Counted from the stretch's first letter, positions 24,267 through 35,867 are shown. The stretch is DNA of 64,000 bases from Andrena cerasifolii (GCF_050908995.1 NC_135119.1:14074001-14138000), one strand, 5' to 3'. Translations and numbers: made by a program. The notes: generated by a model from the letters alone, not told the origin.

Positions 24267-26337
24267 TTATTCTAAAAGTAGCTTCGCCTTACTGTCGCTA
24301 ACATCCTTATTGTTACCATGGCGTATAGCAAATTCGTGTTTCACACTCGCGAAAAGAATATCTGTTAATAGAAAAATTTGTGCTATAGCGAATGCCAACG
24401 TCACCCCGAAGTAGAAGTTCGCATTCGCTGATCTAGAGTAAATCCACTGGTACCAAACAGTGGGTGCGAAAACTGTACAAAATAACATGAAACAGCCTAC
24501 GATGAATCCTTGCTGGGTATCTAGAAAAAGAATAGAAATTTTTTATGACCTCGTGCCTTGTATCCGACGAGCGACGAGTTTAAAATTAATATGGCTTGTA
24601 GTAGAAACTTACATTGAAACAAATGCTTCCAAAGTGGCAGTAGAGACATGTAAAATCCAACATCTCCTATGCAAGGATACGACTTAAATATGGCAGCGAT
24701 CGCTAAATAGGAGAATGCTAACAGCATCGGGTCGTGTCGTATCCTCAACGCTAATGGTACTATGTACAATAAACTGACATTTATTTGAAAAGAGGCGATG
24801 AACAACCATCTAAAATGCTCAAACATTTCTGTGAAAAAGTACCAATACAATCCTATATTTGGTCGCAAGTCGGGCACCGTTAAGATAAACCCGATCGTAC
24901 TCCAAACAAAGGACCAGCTTCCCATGATGTAATAGGAAATGCAAAGTAGAGCAGTTAACATGCTCGCGAATACTGTGACGATAAGGATTACTACGTTCCT
25001 TCTCTGCTTTGTACTTTTAGAACGAGCAATGTAAATGACTGCTGGTACCATGAGCGAAATGGGATAAAGCCCTTGTAACGTTAACAATGAGATCGATAAA
25101 CAACTCCAGAATATAGAAGAATTTGTCAACGAAATCAATGCCACAGAGTACAATAAATTTGTGAATACTGTCGTCGTATGGCCGACGCAGTTTAATATTA
25201 TGTATGGATTAAATAAATATCCTGCTGAGACATACATCATGGACGTGGATGCCGCAGAACTATCGTCGTCGCTCTCTGAATTTTCATTGCACAGCTTCTC
25301 TTCTTTTCTAGACGCCTGCAATTAACGTTACGTGAAATCATTGCACAACGAGTTTGTACTCGGAAGCTTTAATAGTCCTAGGGCTGGAACTACTCGAATA
25401 ATTTAATGTTCGAATATTTTACAAGTATTTGAATGCTACGAATAAACTTCGAATACTTGAGTATTCGAATGTTATTATTTAAATATTTAAGTATTCGAAT
25501 AGTATGGTGTGAATTACCAAGGTATATAGTTTTGGAAGAAACTAAGCGAGACAAAATGAGAATAAAACTGAAACTAAATAAAAGATTGTAAAAGGATGAA
25601 CCTAAAGAACTTGATTTATAAGTCACGTCATACTATTCGAATACTTAAATATTTGAATAGTATTTGGATGCTTGGATATTCAAATTATATTCGCCAAATA
25701 ATTGAGCAACTGAAGTATTGAAATATTCGAATACTGAAAAATTCGGCAAATAGTCCCAGCCCTATTTAATACCACAAGCAATAATAAACTAACCAATTCA
25801 GTCGCATAATGTTTCGCTGTGAGTGCAAGAAGTAAAGCGGTCAACAAATCAGTGAAGATAAACAAGATGAATAATATCCAATGAGGTAAATACCACTGTA
25901 TAAGATTGAAAATGTATAAACCGATAGGAGTTTCATGAAATAAATCTCCCATATAAGGGTCAATGCCAAAGTTGTATAAATGCACGCCTTCCGTCACTAA
26001 AATAAAAAGAGCATTCTAATATTTAACATTTTCTAACAGAACTGTCGTTAACACATTATTACGATGACCACTAATTGGTGTGTATATATAAACATATCAG
26101 TATATAGATCATTGTTCGTGCCATAATCGTGCTGTACCATTACTTGTAATACATTCATGTCACTGCTACCAAAATTTTACACAGCAAATTAACATGTACA
26201 TCCTAACCTCTCTTCCAAGAGTTCAGAGCGGTAGAAACTTCCACGCGATCGCTAATTACTTTCTGATATTCAGAGTTCATTAACAGAAATCTAATGGTAC
26301 CGGCTAGAGCGAAATTCGACAACCATTGCTTCCACAT
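24267..26337 (-). CDS. PIGU: GPI transamidase component PIG-U
   Basis: PIG-U is a polytopic ER subunit of the GPI transamidase, thought to help recognise the GPI lipid. Four exons on the minus strand (26337-26208, 25996-25794, 25315-24613, 24520-24267) join in frame to 429 residues, against about 435 in human. The start MWKQWLSNFALAG leads to SDRVEVSTALNSWKRVTEGV and GIDPYMGDLFHETPIGLYIF. The core shows LFNPYIILNCVG, FILTVPDLRPNIGLYWYFFT followed by EMFEHF, and IFKSYPCIGDVGFYMSLLPL, all hallmark PIG-U blocks. The C-terminus has WIYSRSANANFYFG. Many hydrophobic spans are visible. A hAT-like element lies in intron 2. Confidence 0.96.
25384..25764. mobile_element. hAT-like inverted-repeat element in PIGU intron 2
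   Basis: Ends GGGCTGGAACTACTCGAATA and the complement of GGGCTGGGACTATTTGCC form an imperfect 20-bp TIR. The interior is dominated by ATTCGAATA palindromes. Flanking 8-mers do not match well, so the target duplication has decayed or I have placed the ends slightly wrong. Confidence 0.6.
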
Positions 26338-26864
26338 TTTTCTAAACAATTTAGTGTCATTCGCGTACAATAACCTATCCGTGGAATGTAGATATTTGAG
26401 CGATCATGCCATACTGTTGCTGCGTTTGTCTCACTAATCGCATATCTTTGTAACGTTGCAGAATAGGCCTCTCGACAGCTACATCACTTCTCCTCGTGTT
26501 GTTGTTAAACCGAAATTGAATTAATTACGCGCTCCATTGTTAAAAATCCGAGGAGCAGCGCGCGCGACCGGAAAGACAGGATTTCTTGCATCTTCGATAG
26601 ATTGGCGTTATTTATGCACCCTAGATTGTTAATTACTACTTCGCTGTTAATAGTTTTCAACTAATGTTATTTCCTCCCAATAACTAACTCTGTCCTTTTA
26701 AGTTTTTATTTCGAAGTAGAATTGTATTTGATAAAATATAATTGTTTATGATTGAAATTAAGATTTTGTACATTTACGCTTTATAACAAATAGAAAGTAA
26801 AAAGTATTTTCACAGATTTTAATTTAAACGTGTTATAAATATGTTCTAAATATCAAAGTGACAA
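26338..26864. other. gene-free sequence between PIGU and U6
   Basis: Holds the PIGU promoter and 5' UTR on the left. The part near U6 is AT-rich and includes the T-run terminator on the minus strand. Nothing else seen. Confidence 0.5.
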
Positions 26865-26914
26865 AAAAATGTGGAACGCTTCACGATTTTGCGTGTCATC
26901 CTTGCGCAGGGGCC

Positions 26915-26954
<40 letters not shown>

Positions 26955-26971
26955 ACTGCCGAAGCAAGTAC
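26865..26971 (-). ncRNA. U6: U6 spliceosomal snRNA
   Basis: The minus strand reads GTACTTGCTTCGGCAGTACA and onward through ACTAAAATTGGAACGATACA, the invariant ACAGAGA box, AGATTAGCATGGCCCC, and CGTGAAGCGTTCCACA before a run of T. This is full-length U6, about 107 nt, with only position 3 changed from the usual GTGCTTGC. U6 forms the catalytic core of the spliceosome. The T-run at 26863-26869 is the Pol III terminator. Confidence 0.96.
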
Positions 26972-26993
26972 GACAGCTGTTCTTCATTTCTCG

Positions 26994-27001
26994 TATATAT
27001 A
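26994..27001 (-). promoter_or_regulatory. TATA box of the U6 gene
   Basis: TATATATA lies 23-30 bp upstream of the U6 start on the minus strand, the position at which insect Pol III snRNA genes carry a TATA box. A proximal sequence element is expected near -60 (about 27020-27045), but I could not identify it with confidence. Confidence 0.65.
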
Positions 27002-27043
27002 CTAAGTAACGTCTAACCTGTCGCTAACGAGAAAGTGTATACC

Positions 27044-27300
27044 TCATTGGCCCTCTAGCGGAGTATTAATATAACATAACCTAAGGTACAGTTTCATAGG
27101 TAAAAACAGTTCTTTCTTTGTAAGAATCTTAAGTTGTTGAAATGGAATAATTTTACCGAGACACCACAATACATAAAGATGTTGTCGAATCTCATTTAAT
27201 TTTTTTTGTTCGCGAGGCTTTGCTTTCAAACATAAATAGACAAGTTCTTGTTCTGTAAATGCAGATTCACAGATCTTGAAGTTCTCTTCAAGCTCATTTC
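27044..27300 (-). CDS. unidentified coding-like exon
   Basis: One minus-strand frame is open for about 85 codons to a TAG at 27044-27046. It reads like protein: ELEENFKICESAFTEQELVY, then KPREQKKLNEIRQHLYVLWC, then LGKIIPFQQLKILTKKELF. No in-frame ATG exists, so it would need an upstream exon; a weak acceptor may lie near 27300. It overlaps the 5' part of the small plus-strand gene at 27318. I do not recognise the family. It may be a terminal exon of an overlapping gene or a chance frame. Confidence 0.25.
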
Positions 27301-27317
27301 TTTATGTTTCAGGAGCA

Positions 27318-27577
27318 ATGAGATACCGGTTAACAGGCTGGCGATACTGTGCATTTGTAGGATGTTTCGTAGGATTTATAGGACTACATTCTTATTTCAC
27401 AATATTCAGCCCTATGATGAATCCGGAACAATACAGTATGTATGATTAGTCCACTACGGTTATCAATTTTCTTTCAATTAATATTTCAACGAGCACAGCT
27501 CTTCGGTAAGTATGCAAACTATTTTAGGACAGATACGAGAGCAGGTAGAGGACAAATATACAGACAGGAAACTCTAA
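27318..27577 (+). CDS. small single-span membrane protein, SMIM20/MITRAC7-like
   Basis: Two exons (27318-27435, 27538-27577 with acceptor at 27526-27527, so exon 2 is 27528-27577) give 55 residues. The protein starts MRYRLTGWRYCAFVGCFVGF, has one hydrophobic span (CAFVGCFVGFIGLHSYFTIF), then SPMMNPEQYRQIREQVEDKY and a basic end TDRKL. The order of a glycine-rich span followed by an aromatic stretch, P-M/L-M and E-[EQ]-Y matches SMIM20, a mitochondrial inner-membrane factor for cytochrome oxidase assembly. The resemblance is by eye only and the C-terminal part of SMIM20 is missing, so another small mitochondrial protein is possible. An acceptor-like site just before the ATG suggests a 5' UTR intron. 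Confidence 0.5.
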
Positions 27578-27920
27578 GTATAAGCACAGACGAATGTTGA
27601 TAAAGATCCTGATAGAAGAAGGTGGGTCAGAAGAGATATTTATTGTACAAACTAAATATCTTTATTACTATATTCTATAATTGGACCGCTGGTTTTGGAA
27701 AGGGCATAAGTCACTAAAAATTCGTGCATATAAAATGGGCTAAAGAACATTCAGTATATTATGTTAAACAGACAATAGATGTAGTGACTTGCACTCTTTT
27801 TACAATTATCAATGTAATTACATCGCTGTACAGACATTCGCTGCAAGAAGTTTCTTACTTAACGTGACTAGAAACTCTCCTACAGGCATAGAATCTTATA
27901 AACATAATGTACAGTCTATG
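27578..27920. other. convergent 3' region
   Basis: Lies between the small membrane protein gene (+) and WDR45 (-). AT-rich, with nothing beyond the presumed 3' UTRs. Confidence 0.5.
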
Positions 27921-29759
27921 TTAAAAATCGTCGTGATCGCAAACATCTAGGAAGACATCGAATGCCTCACGATTGCAATTCCCATCGGCAGTGAAAACAT
28001 ATTTATGAAACGTCCCATCCATGCAAATAGCTGTAAAATAATGTAACATATAAATATAGATAGCGTATTCGTAAATATTCTACGTCGACATAACACCGAT
28101 GCGTTTGTTGTCCTTCAATATACCTATAACAGAGTTCCTGGTACCGAACGCACACACACAAGCGCATTCCGGTGGTACAGTGAATGTGGCCAGTGCCCAC
28201 TGGCTTTCAACGTAATTCCCCAAGAATCCCATTTTTGCGAAGCTACAAAGAAATAGATCGTTAATTTCGCCAGCCCATTTCCTGCAATGACTAAGAACTC
28301 AGGCTCTATTTACATACGTAGATCTGCGATTCAATTGCGTGTCTTTCAATGCAAATATATGCACCGTTCCTTTGTCACTGGAAGCGCATAGAAATTCCGA
28401 GTCTCTACTAAATGTAATGCTGAAGCATACGTTAAACGAAACTTTTATATTTTAAAAATGTAGTTCAGAGGTTGTTTTTAATTAAATCTTTTACTCCTTA
28501 ACAACTAGAAGTTATATTCACCAGTAAAGCGTGGCGGAATCGGCGCCCCTCCTCAATTCCACCAACAAGTGTCTACGTATACTGTCCCACACTCTAATTA
28601 AAGTACCCTGCGCAGAAGCAGTCGCGATCATGGTTCCGCTGCTGTTCACCGCGAGACAAGCTAATGCGCCCTAATAATATTGTATGCGAACATTAAACAC
28701 ACAGGGAACACGATGATATTACCATTATTTAACTCTCCCTAAACAAGATGCGCATACCTGATGGGCAGCAAGAGTCGCGGGGGCGCTAGAAATTCCAGCT
28801 TCTGTAGCACCAAGATCGATTAGCTGCACGCTGCCCAACTTATGACCAGGGAAAGCAAGAAGCTGCTTCTGTGCGGTAGACAAAGTAGCGACTTCTATCA
28901 ATCCTTTCGGATTATCTCTCGTTTCTAACGTTAATAATCTTCGCGTCGGCATTGGGAACGAGAAGACATGTATCTCGTGTTGAAGCGCTACTACCATTCT
29001 GTTTTGTAAAATTTATCCTAGGTAAGTAAATGCATCATTGATACGGACCAAAGGTACGAGTTACTTCTATCAACGAACTTACTTATCCCTGCGCAATCTA
29101 ACAGCTTTAATAGGGCTGGTGAATGTAACTTCCATCACAAACTTTTTAGATAAATCGTCGTAAATAAGTACTGTATTCTCTGCAAACTTTGGCCTCGTAC
29201 CGCCGCCTACTATGGCAATAATGTTTGTCCTCCATAGCATTTCTGCAATGGCTATACTCCCCATCACATCATTTTCCAAATGTGCTTTCTCAACTAACGG
29301 CTCTACATTGTACACCCTCAAACCAGACTCCATGCAACATGTAAAACATCCTAAAAAATAAATGAAACATGAGATGATGTCATCGATAAGAAAACTGAAC
29401 AGACATTGTCGTCGTTGATAATAGCTGCTTTGAAATTTCGATAAACAACTTAGTGTGCTAGTTAATAATAGTATTCTTATGAACAGAGAAGTTTAGTCTG
29501 CATACAAATTCTTTTCGACCTCTTTACAATTTTGCTATTACTTCTACTGAAACAAAGTATACCAAATGTGATTTTCACCGCTGACTATTTCTCTTTCTTT
29601 ATTTTTAACCTGGTCAAAGTTTTGAAACAATGCAGAAACGGTACTACAATTGAGAGTAATAAAAACAAAGTTCGTCCTAGTTTTTGACAGCTCAACTAAT
29701 TAATAGTCACCTTCATCTTGATTGAATTGTAAACTAAGAATGTTTCGTTCTCCAGCCAT
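27921..29759 (-). CDS. WDR45: WDR45 (WIPI4), autophagy beta-propeller
   Basis: WDR45/WIPI4 is a PROPPIN beta-propeller that binds phosphoinositides and acts with ATG2 in autophagosome growth. Seven minus-strand exons (29759-29711, 29350-29083, 28998-28758, 28670-28522, 28419-28318, 28242-28124, 28030-27921) join in frame to 345 residues; human has 360. Key blocks: FNQDEGCFTCCMESGLRVYN, VEMLW-like AEMLWRTN with IAIVGGGTRPKF, TRDNPKGL, LLAFPGHKLGSVQLIDLG, ASAQGTLIRVWD, the phosphoinositide-binding LRRG within LLVELRRGADSATLYC, CASSDKGTVHIFALKDTQLN and VESQWALATFTVP. The C-terminus REAFDVFLDVCDHDDF favours WDR45 over WDR45B. It would form a close divergent pair with TOP3B if the repeat block between them were absent. 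Confidence 0.95.
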
Positions 29760-30939
29760 TTGGTTTTACATTAAGTCGAACTAATAAATGTTCCTCTCGC
29801 CAGTTATAATCCTTTTTTTGTTAATAACTATAGTACGTGTTTTTGTTTACATTCTCATTTCACAATCATCTGTGACTAGAGGCTGCGCACTCCGAGGGCT
29901 GGTGGGCTGGTGTTAGGATCTTCGCTGGTGTGCGTCTGTGTGTTAGGTGAAGTTAGCTATAGGACATAGGGATATTAATTTTTCATGTGAGAGCGTAATT
30001 CAAAATCCTTTGTAGCGGAAAGATTTATTCGAAGCGAGCAGCACATCTGGAAGGTTTTAAGCGAGATCGAAACGGAGGACGAGGAAGAGTTTATTGCCAG
30101 GACTCATAAACACGTAGAGCGCGTTGTGCTTCTCGAGGGTTTTTCCTTGCCAGTTTTTCGAACGTGCTCGCGCAATATTATAGCGAATTCGATATCTCGC
30201 ACTGACTCTGTGCTGATGCCAGAAAATGAGTTGGATTAGTTGTTTCTGATAGAGACGAAGATAGCTCTATAAGAATCAACCAATCCAAGTTGCGAGCTGA
30301 GTGCTTCAGCATTACATGGCACAGATGTCTGAAAGGCGTCAATTGTACATCCGTTTTAGATCTTGACGGCTTTAGGTCGTCTTTTGGGTATCTTTAGACG
30401 TCTGTGTGCTATCTGGGTAATAGCGAATTCGGCAATCCGCACTGGTGCGCACTGAGTGCGAACTTTTTCGATGCCAAAATCACAAGGCATTTTTGAATTT
30501 TTTTTTACTATGCTTCAATTGTTTAAAAATCCAACCTTCTCGTTTGTAACACATACATTAATAGATTCACTTAATTAAACAAATTTCTTTCCTTATTTAT
30601 TTATGCGAGTTTTCTTGCACAGCTTCTTTAAGCATAAAGGCACGGTAGTAGGGACATCTACCCTAATTGAAACTTTTATTTAAGATATATGCGTCCGTAA
30701 AATATTTTTCCGATTTATTAATATCTTTGGTACACGTTACACATTTGGTGTATATTATTAAAAATCTATATAATTTAAGGTTCCCTTCTTTTTTATATTT
30801 TAGAATATGAACTGGAGGATTAAGCATCGCAGAGTTCAATATAAGAATCACGGAAACCGCTTCTAAAGATAATCGTAGACTTGTTGCGCGCAGTTGGCAA
30901 CATCAGTTTGCATCATGTCAAAAAATAGGAGGTTCCTTT
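29760..30939. other. WDR45 upstream region
   Basis: No gene recognised. It includes a GC-richer patch at about 29880-29950 and near-direct repeats around TAGCGAATTCG at 30181 and 30421. These bracket a family C fragment ending GTGCTATCTGGG at 30417. The last 8 bp (GTTCCTTT) are the outer target duplication of the composite element that follows. Confidence 0.5.
30334..30417. repeat. family C repeat fragment
   Basis: Reverse-oriented relative to 4242-4440: ends AGACGTCTGTGTGCTATCTG GG, with degraded GACG/CGTC repeats before it. TAGCGAATTCG occurs on both sides. Confidence 0.55.
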
Positions 30940-31489
30940 CAGGGGGACCAAGCCGTCTTTGTTTGGCTGAAGTTTTCCCGTTTAGTTAGCACCGTATTGG
31001 TAGGAGGCGCTAGGTACATCACACACACATACCTACGTGTATCAGTGAGCACGACACACAACCTTTCGACGTTGGTGAAATGTTACCATGACGACCGTCG
31101 TCATTTAGAAATGTTTGGCGCAGACACGAGGAAGTGTCCTCACTTTCCCTGGTTTACCCTTTCTAAGGCCGTCTGACCATGGATTGTCGCGTCAGTGACG
31201 CGTATGCAGCAGATAGAAGGATATACAAAGCAATTGAATATATTTTCTTTTCCTAAGAAAAGAAGAAATATTCAATTTCAATGTTTATCCTTCTATCTGC
31301 TGCATACGTGTCGCTGGCGCGACGATCCGTGGACAGGTTTTAAAGTAAACGGTACATTACACGTATACACATACACATACGTCCCGATTCACACCAATTC
31401 ACACATTCACAGTTTAGTACGCACCTCATTGGTAGGAGGCGCTACAAACTCTGCTTCAACTTTCGTAAGAGGGAAGCTTGGCCCCCCTG
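30940..31489. mobile_element. 550-bp hAT-type element, copy 1
   Basis: Ends are CAGGGGGACCAAGC and the complement of CAGGGGGGCCAAGC. The left flank is GTTCCTTT (30932-30939) and the right flank GTGCCACC (31490-31497). These differ from each other but are swapped relative to copy 2 at 43128-43677. The interior has a long palindrome centred near 31255, and the 17-bp ATTGGTAGGAGGCGCTA occurs twice. No transposase. By eye it is identical to copy 2 across its whole length. Confidence 0.88.
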
Positions 31490-33227
31490 GTGCCACCTCT
31501 GAAGTAACAACTTCGTGAAAGAACTGTGACTTGTGTTGCGCACTGTATGTTTAAAAACGGTAACTCTGAGAACCATATTCCACCGATTCATACAGGTCGG
31601 TAAAGTTAATAGACATGAAAAATAACTGCCCCTGCTAAGAAAAATGAAAACACTGCAAATGAAGAATTGCATACTAAATTACTTTTCAATTACTAAATAA
31701 ACGAAATCGATCCAAATACGATCGCATTCTTTATCCTTATCACCGACCCACGGTAAAAAGTATCTCTTACCTCGCCATAATTGGTTTCAACACAGACGAG
31801 GTACAGCATAGACCTATCACCTTATAGATGTTCGTGTCGCCACCCAAACTGTATTACCGACCCATAATTTGAGGTCTGAATGTAGTGGCATCTGCTCATG
31901 AACAGCGTTCAACTCAGCAACTACTCTGACATGTGTTGAAAGGCTGAAAGGTGTTTGCGTACTTGTATACGTGTGACTCGTTTAGAGAGAGAGTTTGGCA
32001 CAGGTAGGCTTTTGCTACGCTATGCTTTGGCTCGGTTTGTCAACGACTCACGCGGATTTTTCTCCGAAAATCCATTTCAGGGATCAAGACACTATGAAGC
32101 ACAAAAATGGTATTTCTTCAAAGCCCATGCAAGCTATAAGTTGCAAGATGACATTGTTTATTAGTACTTTGCGTGTAGTAGAACCTTTTCACGTATCGTA
32201 CGCCGAAAAGTATTAAAAATTCACGCTGTTACTGACATTCCCGCAAGATTCTAATGCACTTTTGAAATAATAATAATTGGATATTACTGGCTACGAGTAT
32301 TAGTTTATGGCCAACACTAAAATTTACAGTAAAATCTAATTCTTAAAAGACTCGCAGAAGGTTGCATGATGCACGAGTGTCGTGGTGTGCATGGATGCAA
32401 CTGCAAGTCGAGTTACTTTTGAAACCCGCATTGGGAAATAAAATTTTGTCTAGCGCTGAGAAATTCATCGGTTCAGTGAAGTGTGTGCACGTCATAGTTC
32501 ATATTGTCTCGTGATTTCTCAATTCGCGCATAAATTTCATCGATTACTGGACCATGTGGGAGGCCTTTTAACAGGATTCCATTTAGATATACCCGTTACC
32601 TAGAAGACTTTTTCAGAAACTGAAGGACGTTTAAAAACAGGAAGTGCTTCTGTAATCGTGTGCAATGCGATTGTAGAGTCAGTGCCTGTGCCTGCCAAAA
32701 AGTGTTTCATAGAGTACCGTGGTTCTATCGTATACTTCGTCGATCTTAGTAACTAAGGGGGAGAAACAAGTATGTCACTCATATTTCTCCAAATATTCCT
32801 GCAACTATTCATTTACACCAAGTTCCACTAAAATGTATTTATTCATTATAAATAATACTAGATGATATGTATAAGCATTAACATTAATGTATCGAACAAT
32901 TAAACATTGAGAATAAAAGAGAATTCATTCGGCGTAGAAAATCATTTGCAAATTCAAGATCAAATGTTACTAATTGCTTGATATCTCAAGTTCTATCGAT
33001 CAAAGTTAATAATAATTTCTACTGGGCGGTTAGGGTAAATGTTGTTAACATTATTTGTCATAGCAATAGCCAATGGAACGTATATTTTAGCAGAAAATCC
33101 ATTTTTGCCGAAGAATTCGTTGGATTTCGCAATTGTAATTAACCGTCGACCTTGTTTTGATCGGGAGACATCGTTCCTCGAAGTCTAGATAAGGAGCTCA
33201 CAGAGCTTCATGTACTCAGTCGTCGTC

Positions 33228-33325
33228 GGTCTTCCGGGCCTGGAGGACCTCCGGGGACCCTGCAGTTGCCGAGCTACCTGGACCTACTGGACTTCCTGGA
33301 CTTCCTGGACTTCCTGGACTTGCTG
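33228..33325 (+). pseudogene. collagen-like Gly-X-Y scrap
   Basis: One frame reads GLPGLEDLRGP, another GPGGPPG, and a third PGPTGLPGLPGLPGLAE, the last partly from four 9-bp CTTCCTGGA repeats. The Gly-X-Y pattern crosses frames, so if it ever encoded collagen it is frameshifted. No splice-supported exon was found. Confidence 0.3.
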
Positions 33326-33526
33326 AGGACCTGGTCAGGGTTTCAACTCGGGTCCATCCCCCTCCCCCCGATGCAGCCGAGCCACCTGGAGAGGCGGATT
33401 CAGGAGCCTTTCTTGGAGGGGGCGAAATATGTAAAAGTACATAAGTACATTTTTTAACCCTCTTTCACAAGATTTAAAATTTGCTTGTAACTTATGTTTT
33501 AATATCTCAATCTGATACTGTAACCT

Positions 33527-33635
33527 AAATAATTAAATTCACATTAATTATAATTCTGTATAAATAATTAAATTCACATTAATTATAATTCTGTATAAAT
33601 AATTAAATTCACATTAATTATTTATACAGAATTAT
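33527..33635 (+). repeat. 37-bp tandem repeat, three copies
   Basis: Three head-to-tail copies of AATAATTAAATTCACATTAA followed by TTATAATTCTGTAT. The last copy runs into an inverted stretch (TATTTATACAGAATTATA). Very AT-rich. Confidence 0.8.
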
Positions 33636-33776
33636 ACACAATGTCATAATATTTTCTATTTTATTACTCTTGGGGGGGGGGGCGATCTGCAGAGATAGCA
33701 GTGCAACTTTTCAACTCGTTCAATCTTTCTACATGCTACCGAATAAAACGATTATATATATATATGTATTAAATTC

Positions 33777-34041
33777 TAGATAAAAGTTTTAGTATCGCGT
33801 TTTAAACATTCTAAACAATTTTTCTTTAATTTCACAATCATTCGAGATGCTTAATGTTTTGCATGCAAGTTACGCTTCTCAAGTTTAAATATTTCATATG
33901 AGTTTTATGAATCTTCTCTTATTAATAGTTATTACATTCGAGTCATTAGATTTTCTGAATAAAACATAAATAGGCAGTCTCTCTACGGGCCTCGAAACGC
34001 TGCGACCTCCTCGTAGTGAGACCTGGTAATTGGTGAGAACA
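33777..34041 (+). repeat. dispersed repeat family B, copy 1
   Basis: Shares GTATCGCGTTTTAAACATTC, TTTCTTTAATTTCACAATCA, ATTACATTCGAGTCATTAGA and TCTCTACGGGCCTCGAAACG with copy 3 at 49790-50046 (opposite strand). The first three blocks also occur in copy 2 at 35868-36068. Confidence 0.75.
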
Positions 34042-35867
34042 GAGCCGATGCGATTGCTGCGATTGTCAAATATCCTAAATAAGTAGATAGATACAAGAAT
34101 TTCTTTAAATAGTAATACTTTGATATAATGTAAAAATAAATGTAACTCGAAATGTTTGAATAAATCATTCCTTCCCTTCCTTCCACATGTATAAATATAT
34201 AAAATAAAGTAATGTGGAATTCTCAAGATATGTGAAATAATGGAGTTCAATAACGACGTTCACCAAAGTCGGAGGACGGATCGGACGGATGAACATCTAA
34301 AATGCCATGGTATACCTATCTTAATGTATTATTTCCATCGATTACTGGAATATGTGGGAGGTCGATCGTCCAGATTCTACTGCAATACACTAAAAATAAG
34401 TATCTGGAAGACTTTTTTGAAAACACTGTACTCGAGTCCGATCACATCTCCTCAACTTTGAAAGACATATATGTATACATAGAAAGAGCAGGGTGCATGG
34501 CTGCAGCTGCGAAAAGTACATATTTCGCAATGGACATTGCGATATAGAATTATTTCCGGCCTTTATGAAATTTCAACTTCCATGGGAAACAGTTGAGGTC
34601 GACAGCAACCTCTACCAATGTGACAACATTCACGAAAGGTGTAAGCTGACAGTTCGACTTCAACCGCGGCAGCGATCGGATCAGTGAATGTACCTGCATA
34701 TTATTTCGTGATTTCTCGATTCGTGCATCAATTTCATCGATTACTGGACTATGTATGAGGCCGTTTAACAAGATTCTGCTGCATTACACTCAATACCAAG
34801 ATGCCTTTATGGAAACATTTTACGCGAGCCCGAACACTACTTCCCACTGCTGAGAGATGTTTAGAAATGTGATGTGCTTTTGTGACCGCGTGCAATGCGA
34901 TTTTAGAGTCAGTACATATTTCGCGATAAAGTATTTCATAGAGCACTGTGTGGACGCGAGTGCAGAGTCAATGTTTTGCGCATACAGAACTATTTAAGTG
35001 AAAGCACCGGTGCTCTAAGTGATTTTTCATCGTGGAATTACTGTGTCTACATAAAATTATTTCTGGCCTTGACGAATTTCCAGTTAGCTGGGAGTCGGTC
35101 GAGCGCCATAACACCGCCAACAACCCCTACGTCACAACATTGCCAAGCGGTGTCACCTCTGTCAGTTCGACTTTACTCGCGACGGTGATCGCATCAGTGA
35201 GTGCGTGTACATATTATTTCGTGATTTCTCGATTCCTGCATAAATTTCATCGATAACTGGACTATGTGGGAGATCGTTCAACGAGATTCCACTACATTAC
35301 ACTCAGTACCTAGAGGACTATTTTGGAAACGCTTTACTCGAGTCCGAACACATCTTTCCACTGTTGAGATATGTTTAAAAACATGAACTGCTTTTGTAAT
35401 CGTGTGCAATGCGATTGTAGAATCAGTGCTTATTTCGCGATAAAGTATTCGATAGTGCACAGTGGCCCTGCGTATTAGTAATGTGAACGCGAACGTAAAG
35501 TCAGTGTTTTAACGCATCTAGAATTAATTCAGAGCACCAGTGCTCCTATTGCTTTTTCATCGCGAAAGTAATGTGACATATTTGGAAGTGTGACACATTC
35601 TATGGGGTACTGACCCTGCAACTGCTGGACATTCGCCTGCAGATCGAATAGCTACTGCTAAAAGGGGATGCTTGTCAGTGAGACTATTTTCAACGAACGG
35701 TGAGTGATACTTTTTCATTCTTTGAATTTTTCTGCATGCTATCGAACATAATGATTACTGTAGCGAGCATAGTGACCACGAATACGTACTTAGTACTCGC
35801 GAATAGTAAAATTTAATGCGCGTACTTCCAAATGTTTAATACATGTAGAAAAATACAATGAATAAAT

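Larger units (their letters stand above)
32505..35600. repeat. degenerate long-period tandem array (about 512 bp)
   Basis: Units recognised at about 32505-32740, 34315-34470 (partial), 34700-34960 and 35215-35470. Shared pieces, in order, are GTGATTTCTCGATTC, AAATTTCATCGATTACTGGA, a CTCGAGTCCGA block, GTGCAATGCGATTGTAGAGT and TTTCGCGATAAAGTATT. The two best units are 512 bp apart. On the minus strand two units keep related short frames (TDSTIALHTITKA against TDSKIALHAVTKA), which may just reflect DNA-level repeat conservation. Confidence 0.6.

Noticed and set aside
25390..25626. 78-codon minus-strand frame in the PIGU intron
   Set aside because: Encoded by ATTCGAATA palindromes of a hAT-like element.
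31195..31518. 107-codon frame repeated at 43383-43709
   Set aside because: It is the body of the 550-bp hAT element; it diverges exactly where the element ends and has no transposase motif.
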